Shown: piece after piece, positions 58,101 to 64,000 of the stretch
Numbering within the stretch: the stretch's first letter is position 1
Layout of the letters: each line of letters begins with the position of its first letter
Assembly (NCBI RefSeq): GCF_018143015.1
Contig: NC_054740.1
Span: 54,968,583 to 55,032,582 of the forward strand
Direction of reading: 5' to 3'
Source of the DNA: Lytechinus variegatus
Lineage: Eukaryota; Echinodermata; Echinoidea; Temnopleuroida; Toxopneustidae
DNA: 64,000 bases
The notes under the pieces: model-generated
The model's input: the letters and a program-made list of their open reading frames with translations, nothing else
Told to the model about the DNA's origin: nothing
Database searches by the model: none
Made by a program: the position numbers and the translations under genes

Positions 58101-61100
58101 CTCAAGCCAGGATTTATCAATCAAGTGCCGGTAATAATCAATCAATACTGTCTTGCTATGGTACATTAGAAATTGTGCAAGATTTGAAAGAAAAATGTCA
58201 TGAAGCATCTGGCCAAGAAATTCTTGTGATCGAATTTATCACCATAAAATGTTGAGCTGTTGATGCCACACCCCCTTAACCTCAGTCAATACATTTTTGA
58301 ATAAACCTTTTTACTACTAACATTTTGAAGTTTCATGGATAGTTTACAAATACTTCATGAGCGGAAGATTTTCTTTTAATATCTATGAGAGATCAACTTT
58401 GTATCCTGTACTAGAGCCGAGTTATATGCCTTCTATTGGTTAACCATTATTTCTATTAGGATGGAAGTGGAGGGCAACATCAGCCAGGAGGTGATTCCAA
58501 CCAGCAGCCTCAACCCAACAATGGCAAGAAGAGCAAGACACCATCGCCCTTTGAAGCAGAAGGAGATAAGCAGGAAGTTGTAGAGAATGGCATAGATCCC
58601 GTACCACAACAAAAACCGGAAGAGGATCCCAATGCATTCAGGTCAGTGGCATTGTTGTACCCTTCGTTACTGGGTTTATTTTCAATTGGTATTATGCATA
58701 TTCGTCCACTATCCACATTGTCTAAATCCATTTGTCCACTCTCTATTTCATCTAATAAGCAGTTGGTCCAATAGCCATTTAATCCATTACCGTTTGGTCT
58801 AATATCTTAATTGGGCAAAATGAATGAAAACAAAATGGATATTAGACCAGCTGGTTATGAGACCAAATGGTCTTAGACAAAATGGTTATTAGGCGAAGTG
58901 ACAATTGACCAAATGGTTGTTAGACGAAATGTTTTGGGGCAAAATGGCATTTGACTAAATAAAGGTGGACCATGTGATGAGTAGACGAGATGGCAATTGA
59001 CCTTCATGTTGTCCTGGATGGTTCAAAGAAATTACAAATTCTTTGTCATCTACATGATAACTTGGCTGTGTACTAGAACTTATTACATAACCAACACTGA
59101 TACAGTTGATTAAAAAATGGGGAAGGTCTTGCCTAAAATTTAAGGCAGTTTTGATGGTTATTGAGTGGCGAGATAAGTCAGTTTATTGGTTGTAATATGA
59201 AGTAGGCAGAGGTGTTTGGTTCAGTTTTGACTCCCCTTAGATAACAGATGAACATAAAGTATATAACTTTCTATTCTGTAGTCGGACACCTGGTAGCCGC
59301 AATGCATCCCCAACAGAGCAAGAGGAGAGTAAGAACGCAGCGATGCAGCAGCCAGCGACATCGACGGCTGATATGCAACGCCAGAACATGATCCCAAAGG
59401 TTCATCAGCAGCACCATCCCCAGCATCCGCAGCACCAGCAACCATCTGAAGGTGCCTACATCGAGGGCGGTGTTCAGAATCCCTTGCAGATAGACACCGG
59501 GGCTGGAATGGAGAACGTCGGGGGCATGGAAGGGCTGCAGTTTGACTACTCGGCAGGAAACCAAATGGCTCACAGCATGGACAGCCCAAGTTATATCAAT
59601 TATGACCAATCCCAGGTAAATAATAGTGTATCCCAGTACCTCATGTTTGAATATGTGATTTTTGTTGACTATTTATAATATTGATAATGTTATATTTACT
59701 CAGAGTAGCCACTTCAGTTCCGAAAACTTCTCCGAGCTGGCCTTGTTAAACATGATGATGTTATTATCACCCGGCTTTGATTTATTTTTGAAGATTATTT
59801 TTATTTGGGAAGTTTGGTTATTTTGAAACTTATGCACTACACAGTAGGCTTACATCTGTGTGAAAATTTGATGGGTGGATTAGTTCAGACACTGTTCAGC
59901 TCAATTAAATACCCATATTGAAACAACAAGTGTGTAACACTGATATATGTTGTTGTAGACACATAGTTGTATATCAATTTGACATATCCTAGTTGTTAAA
60001 CACATGAGAGCTGTTAATTGTTATTGATTTCCTTACAGCAAATGTTTCAGCAACGTCAACCAACCCCTCAAACCATAGCAGTTCAACAGCTTACCCCACA
60101 ACAGCAGTATGCTCTAGCTGCTGCACAACAACAACAACTTGGTAAGTTTATGTGCAATCTAAAATGTAGGTGATTGATTTGAGGACATAGTTATGCATAT
60201 TGAAGAAGTAAGAAATAAACATCAGATTTGGGTAGAGAATTTCAGAATTTGGTGACTTAAAAAAACACTTTATTCGTATTTTAATGATTTAGGGTGGAGT
60301 CGAACATTCAAACGATTATCATAAGCGTAGAGTTTTCCTTTTTTGACAATCATTTGACAGTATGAGAAAAAAGACTTCCCTAAATGTTGCTGAAATGTCA
60401 CAATTCACATCTTTACATCATTGAAATGGCCTATTTTCCAAAATTGTTATGATTTAGTCCAAAAGTTATCAAGAAAATGAATATTCACTTCTTTCTTGAC
60501 ACTGAAAGATTGTCTTGTGGTGTTGACCGACAGTAACATCAACTGAAATGATCAACATACACAAAGATCTTTGATCATTTCGGCTCGCAACATTTTTCTT
60601 GTGTATTGAATGTCTTGGTTCTTGATATAGCTGTTCAAACCGAAGAGATAAATCCTACAGGATAAACAGTATTTAACATTATTTTTCATTTATATTCTAT
60701 GATTTTCAGCCCTGGCAGCCAACCCGTACATCATCGCTGGAGCAGCTCCTACAGCCCAGGATCCCTATGCTCTTGGTATTGCAACTGTTACAGGTATGAA
60801 GAAGCTCTTCTCAACTGTCAATTTTATTTTGCTCAAATTCTTCATGACTGAATACATATGAAATTTAATACAAATGTTTCCAACGGTATGTAGGCCTATT
60901 TTACATTCATCGTTGCATGTTAGTCTTGTTATGTAAACAATAAATTCAAAAGAAATACATTTGTAGGAAACAGAAGAAATAAGACTTAATGATTTCTGTA
61001 ACATGTGTGCTTTCGGCCAATCAAATAGGATGATTTAAATAGCTTGTAACTGTTATTGCATATGGTTATGATCATATATTTTATGAAATGAGCTCCTGGG

Positions 61101-62251
61101 CACATTTTGAAGGGACACTATGAGATAAAATATATTTGGAAGTGGGAAATTTTCATGGATTAGAAACCAGAAACTGGGATGGTAATTTTCTAGAGAAGAA
61201 GACAAAAGAAGATAGAAATTGTTTGAGAAAATTACTGATGATATATTACTTGTGTGTAGGCTTGCCACATCCGTATATCACCTGTTATCTTGTAATGTTA
61301 TAATTGCACATTCAAACAAACACTCATTATTATCAAGTTCTTCGTTTTAATAAGTAATGCATCTGAACACATATTGCCATTTTATAGCGATTTTATTTTT
61401 TTATATTTGTAAACCCGACTAGTGAGGAGAGCTTTTATAACAGAAACAAGTTTTTCTTTTAGTCATCCTCAGGCACTAGTCGGTGGTAATTTCTTCATCT
61501 TGTACATATTCTTGTTGTCTTTTTCCTGGAAATAAAATAAATAAATATTTTGTTTATGTTGTGTTATTGATACAGGAGCTCCTGCAGTGATGCCTCCCCA
61601 GTATGCTTACGGTGTGACACCATGGAGTACAGTCTACCCCGTCGGCCTGTTACCGCCTGGATTGCAACAGCAACAAGCTGCTGCAGCGGCTAACCAACAA
61701 GCTCAACAGGTTAGTAACACAATCAACTGTTAAATGTATATCATTCAACTCATTGCCTCAAACAAGACATATGAAATAAGCTTCTCCTGGAACGACTGCA
61801 TTTTATAGCCCCGTTGCATAAAAGTTGCCATTATGGTAACTTTGTCATCCAATGGTAACTGGGATTCGTGATTTTGATTGGCTGTTGATCAGCGTTGCCA
61901 TGGTAGTTACCATAGGATGGCTAAGTCACCTCAATAGTAACTTTCATGCAATGGGACCCCGATCAGAGGAAGTATGATTTATGAGAATGATGACGATCTA
62001 ATTCAGTGTTTATATCCACTCTACAATTCACTCGATATGTTATTATCTGACATTCTGGCATACAAATATTTTGCCCCTTACTTGGCGTGGGTGTTTGAGT
62101 AGATCATGCAACTGCAGATTTGGCTACACAGCAAGATTCCTTGAAAGTTCTTTTGTCTCTGACCAGTTTGTTTCTAAACTTCATCCCGTAGCAGGGTGGC
62201 CAGGGACAACAGCAGAGGGCACAGAATGGTGGACGTCCTATGACCCCATCC

Positions 62252-62286
<35 letters not shown>

Positions 62287-62297
62287 GCAACAACAAC

Positions 62298-62328
<31 letters not shown>

Positions 62329-64000
62329 ACAACAGCAGCAGCAGCAACAACAACAACAGCAAGCTGGAACACCACAGGGTCAGGGAGAACAGATGGCAGG
62401 TCAGCCAGGAGCTCAGCAGGGGATGCCTTTCCCAGCAGGTCAGTATTGATGTGTGTATCAGGATACAGGCCCAGTGGAGCGGTGCAATCCAACTACGCGA
62501 GATAACACCCAAACAAAATTCTCGATGTCTATCCATGCACCTCAAAACGAGAGTAAATTTTTTGTCATTAAATATTCATATTAAACATAATCTTTAGATA
62601 TTTTATGAATTTCCCTATTAGTTTGATAGAAATTAATTGATGATATGCCATTTTGATTTTCCGTAAGCAGATCTTTGCAGAACTCAATGGAATATGGTAC
62701 TCGGATTGCTGACGGGGCAACCAGGGTTAAACATAGCGTAATCAATTGATAAATGCTAAACGTGCAACATCTTGTTCATGAATCCTTTATCTATGCTTTA
62801 TATTATGCAGCTGGCTATCAGGTGATCACCTACTATGACCAGACAGGAGCCCTTATCAATCTAGGCCAGAGACCAGGCATGGGAGCACCTGTCAGGCTGG
62901 TCTCTCCTGCACCTGTTATTGTCAGTGGTGCTCAAACAGGTAAGCATCTTGTCTAGACCTAGCCCTGTCATAATAGACTAATCTCAGCAATGTCCCTCTA
63001 CTGTACCCTAATGCCAATGCATGATTTCTTTGACATTTTCGGAAGGCAATGGCATAAATAGATAAGTTGCTCTTCGCAACTGCACTTAGTGGCTAGTGAT
63101 GCTTTTTGCTTGTATCGGAAAGTGGATTCCAAACAAGAGTGGGAGCGTCAAAGGTTAGCACGCTCGTGTAACACTCGTTCAGAATCTACTTAGCATCGAC
63201 TTGCTACTCAGCACTGTTGCAGTGTGCAGCTTAACTCTCTATGTTATTGTTATAGATTGCCATAGAAAAGATTCATGGGTGCGATATCTGGTTATGACAT
63301 GTTTTCATGTACCGTGACCTTGTTTTTAATGATCGAGCTACATGGTATCAAAAGATAGTTGTGGATTACAAGGGCAAGGGAGTGATTTCTTTGATCCAGT
63401 ATTTTTTTCAAAGCAGTTCCTGGCACCAGTCATATGTAGGAAAGAAATGACACTCAGACCAATCCAAAGATACACATAATGAAACATTTTTCACATCCAG
63501 CATTGATTTTAATGAGAAATCATTTGTAAAAATTTTGTGCACAGATGAAGTTTCATGGAATAATTTTACAAGTATGGATTGAGATTATTAACAGCTTCAT
63601 TTGCTTACTTGGAAATTAAAGAATTCCTAAATCCCCCCGCCAAAACAAAAACTATTTTAATGTATTTTTTTACATCTTGGTGGTGGTTTCACAAAGCTGT
63701 TTGTAAGTTATGCACGACTTTACAAACGACTAGTGACACTTCTTGGGTGCTAAATCAAACTCTAAATCGTTCAGATTCTCACCAGCTAAAGTTGAAATCT
63801 GATCTTTTTACATCGAAATTCTCACTTTTAACATGCATCTGAAGTGGAAAATGCAACATTTTAAAAGCTTTATTAATAGGAATACACTCCCATTATAAAA
63901 AAACATGAGGGATATTTCATTTAGCACAAGAAAGGGTCACGGTCGTGCGTAAAGCCGTGCGAACGGCTTTGTGAAACAGCCTCCTGCAATGATGTGTGTT
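54878..64000 (+). CDS. PUM: Pumilio RNA-binding protein, N-terminal part (runs off the right edge)
   Basis: Cytoplasmic mRNA repressor of the PUF family that binds UGUANAUA elements in 3' UTRs. Eleven coding exons (54878-55111, 56510-56599, 57138-57237, 57910-58130, 58460-58641, 59282-59615, 60039-60141, 60710-60793, 61576-61709, 62192-62438, 62811-62939) join in phase to 619 codons plus one base. Matches to vertebrate PUM1/2 run in order: [42 protein letters not shown] (the strongest conserved N-terminal motif), NAFSRTPG, GLQFDYS, VQQL....[31 protein letters not shown] and [16 protein letters not shown] 37-residue polyglutamine tract interrupts residues 515-551. The eight PUF repeats are not in the window. 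Vertebrate PUM1 has more N-terminal sequence; the ATG used has an in-frame TAG 49 bases upstream within the same exon, which supports it unless splicing enters after that stop. No further exon was recognised in 62940-64000. Confidence 0.95.
55806..56268. mobile_element. TTAA MITE family C, copy 3 (left end missing)
   Basis: TTTATGAATATTTATTAGATGG, CCACCTAATGAATATTCATC and right end GACCATCCCTTTAA. In Pumilio intron 1 of the coding part, about 240 bases before exon 2. Confidence 0.75.
56510..56599 (+). CDS. PUM: Pumilio coding exon 2
   Basis: Acceptor GCCGCTTTAG, donor GATGAG|GTAAGG. It encodes 30 residues starting [20 protein letters not shown], corresponding to PUM1 QVRSMDELNHDFQALALE. Confidence 0.9.
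57138..57237 (+). CDS. PUM: Pumilio coding exon 3
   Basis: Acceptor TTTTCCCACAG, donor TTCCA|GTGAGT. It encodes [15 protein letters not shown] and the Trp-containing segment that follows; PUM1 has KFWETDESSKDGPKGIF at this place. Confidence 0.9.
57333..57592. mobile_element. MITE family J, copy 3 (reverse orientation)
   Basis: CTTACAAAGAGTTACGATTG at the left and CAATCGCAGCTCTTTGTAAA at the right; the middle has GATGTTGACGTTGCTGG, the complement of copies 1 and 2. Confidence 0.78.
57635..57865. repeat. MITE end fragment and AAT-repeat retroposon tail
   Basis: 57635-57712 (CACAAGAAATGGTCAC...AGCTTTTTGAAACTGGCCC) resembles the right end of the element at 63681-63982. 57783-57865 is ATAATGATGATAATAATAG with TGTATAGTGCTTAA and AAGCGCTGCATA. 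Confidence 0.4.
57910..58130 (+). CDS. PUM: Pumilio coding exon 4 (conserved N-terminal motif)
   Basis: Acceptor CCATCCACAG, donor GTGCCG|GTAATA. It encodes [18 protein letters not shown] and [20 protein letters not shown], the most conserved non-PUF segments of bilaterian Pumilio proteins, known to contribute to repression. Confidence 0.95.
58460..58641 (+). CDS. PUM: Pumilio coding exon 5
   Basis: Acceptor TTTCTATTAG, donor TTCAG|GTCAGT, phase 2. It encodes a Gln/Asn/Lys-rich stretch and VENGIDPV, like PUM1 VQNGIDADV. It ends in NAF, joined to SRTPG in the next exon as in PUM1 DFSRTPGN. Confidence 0.9.
58690..59005. mobile_element. Foldback element of short direct repeats (family N), copy 2
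   Basis: Left half AGCAGTTGGTCCAATAGCCA and similar, right half ACCAAATGGTCTTAGACAAA, ATGGTTATTAGGCGAAG, in units near 15 bp. In a Pumilio intron between coding exons 5 and 6. Confidence 0.72.
59282..59615 (+). CDS. PUM: Pumilio coding exon 6
   Basis: Acceptor TTCTGTAG, donor CCCAG|GTAAAT. It begins [15 protein letters not shown], runs through a His/Gln-rich segment ([13 protein letters not shown]) and carries [11 protein letters not shown], like PUM1 VGMEPLQFDYS. Confidence 0.92.
60039..60141 (+). CDS. PUM: Pumilio coding exon 7
   Basis: Acceptor TTCCTTACAG, donor CTTG|GTAAGT. It encodes [24 protein letters not shown], near-identical to PUM1 QLFQRPNALAVQQLTAAQ and QQYALAAA. Confidence 0.94.
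60710..60793 (+). CDS. PUM: Pumilio coding exon 8
   Basis: Acceptor TGATTTTCAG, donor TACAG|GTATGA. It encodes [19 protein letters not shown], matching PUM1 NPYIISAAPPGTDPYTAG. Confidence 0.92.
61576..61709 (+). CDS. PUM: Pumilio coding exon 9
   Basis: Acceptor TTGATACAG, donor CAACAG|GTTAGT. It encodes [20 protein letters not shown] then a Gln/Ala run; PUM1 has QYYGVTPWGVYPASLF followed by an Ala-rich tract. Confidence 0.92.
61808..61962. mobile_element. Palindromic MITE of about 150 bp
   Basis: CCCCGTTGCATAAAAGTTGCC at the left pairs with AACTTTCATGCAATGGGACC at the right; CCAATGGTAACT pairs with AGTTACCATAGGATGG. In a Pumilio intron. Confidence 0.7.
62192..62438 (+). CDS. PUM: Pumilio coding exon 10 with polyglutamine tract
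   Basis: The acceptor is CCCGTAG with CAG next (using GTAGCAG instead would drop one Gln); donor CCAGCAG|GTCAGT. It encodes [20 protein letters not shown], 37 consecutive Gln, and a Gly/Gln-rich end. PUM1 has GGASQRPLTPNQNQQGQQ here, so the tract expands a short Q-rich stretch of the family. Confidence 0.9.
62252..62362 (+). repeat. PUM: CAG/CAA microsatellite coding for polyGln
   Basis: Thirty-seven Gln codons with CAG and CAA mixed; the longest pure CAG run is four codons. Such interruptions usually keep the tract stable at DNA level while the protein tract is kept. Confidence 0.95.
62811..62939 (+). CDS. PUM: Pumilio coding exon 11
   Basis: Acceptor TATTATGCAG, donor AACAG|GTAAGC, phase 1. 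It encodes [20 protein letters not shown] then [16 protein letters not shown], matching PUM1 [13 protein letters not shown] and GAPVRLVAPAPVIIS. Confidence 0.94.
63681..63982. mobile_element. Inverted-repeat MITE with TTTCACAAAGC ends
   Basis: GGTTTCACAAAGCTGTTTGT at the left and CGAACGGCTTTGTGAAACAG at the right are complementary; TGCACGAC pairs with GTCGTGCG inside. It lies in the Pumilio intron at the window edge. The 62940-63680 stretch before it shows nothing else. Confidence 0.75.

Noticed and set aside
62174..62545. Minus-strand polyleucine and polyvaline/alanine frames
   Set aside because: They are the antisense of the Pumilio polyGln tract; no start context or homology.

Overview
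The window is animal nuclear DNA, most likely from an echinoderm and probably a sea urchin. Genes are split into short exons with GT/AG introns. The DNA between exons is AT-rich and full of short inverted-repeat transposons, satellites and foldback elements of the kind seen in sea urchin genomes. The species call is inference; no rRNA, mitochondrial or species-specific marker is present.

Three protein-coding genes are supported, all on the + strand. (1) TSEN34, the catalytic tRNA-splicing endonuclease subunit, 6669-16650: six coding exons, complete, 454 aa, with the Tyr/His/Lys triad intact. (2) An SDR16C-family short-chain dehydrogenase (epidermal retinol dehydrogenase 2 / SDR16C5 type), 28133-42786: five coding exons, 311 aa, complete, with a probable GC-box promoter and noncoding first exon near 21180-21453. 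(3) The N-terminal part of a Pumilio gene, 54878 to at least 62939: eleven coding exons, about 619 codons. The PUF RNA-binding repeats must lie beyond the right edge. The exon phases agree across every junction I assigned. The three genes work in tRNA splicing, retinoid/steroid metabolism and mRNA repression; nothing suggests a shared pathway or operon-like organisation.

Layout: 1-6600 is repeat-rich upstream DNA (tails of a 1-kb element, a family of CpG-rich periodic repeats, TTAA-flanked MITEs). 6669-16650 is TSEN34, with a 2-kb hAT-like insertion in intron 1 and MITEs in introns 2 and 5. 16680-17030 is a 15-bp minisatellite just behind its stop codon. 17050-21180 is intergenic with LINE and MITE relics. 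21180-42786 is the SDR gene. Its first intron holds a foldback MITE split by a 1.1-kb element. Its 11.4-kb last intron holds two satellite arrays (about 225 bp and 92 bp periods) and a 2.4-kb foldback transposon with inverted tandem arrays and a 9-bp target duplication. 42787-50300 is the 3' UTR and repeats. 50280-50410 is a candidate Pumilio promoter/first exon. 54878-64000 is Pumilio.

I found no CRISPR, operon, phage or defence system and no convincing tRNA/rRNA gene. The most interesting material is the transposon architecture: tandem-array foldback elements, an element whose internal repeats carry perfect DR1 nuclear-receptor motifs around a retinoid dehydrogenase gene, and several MITE families sharing TTAAAGG termini. 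Repeat boundaries were read by eye and are approximate unless a target-site duplication is given.
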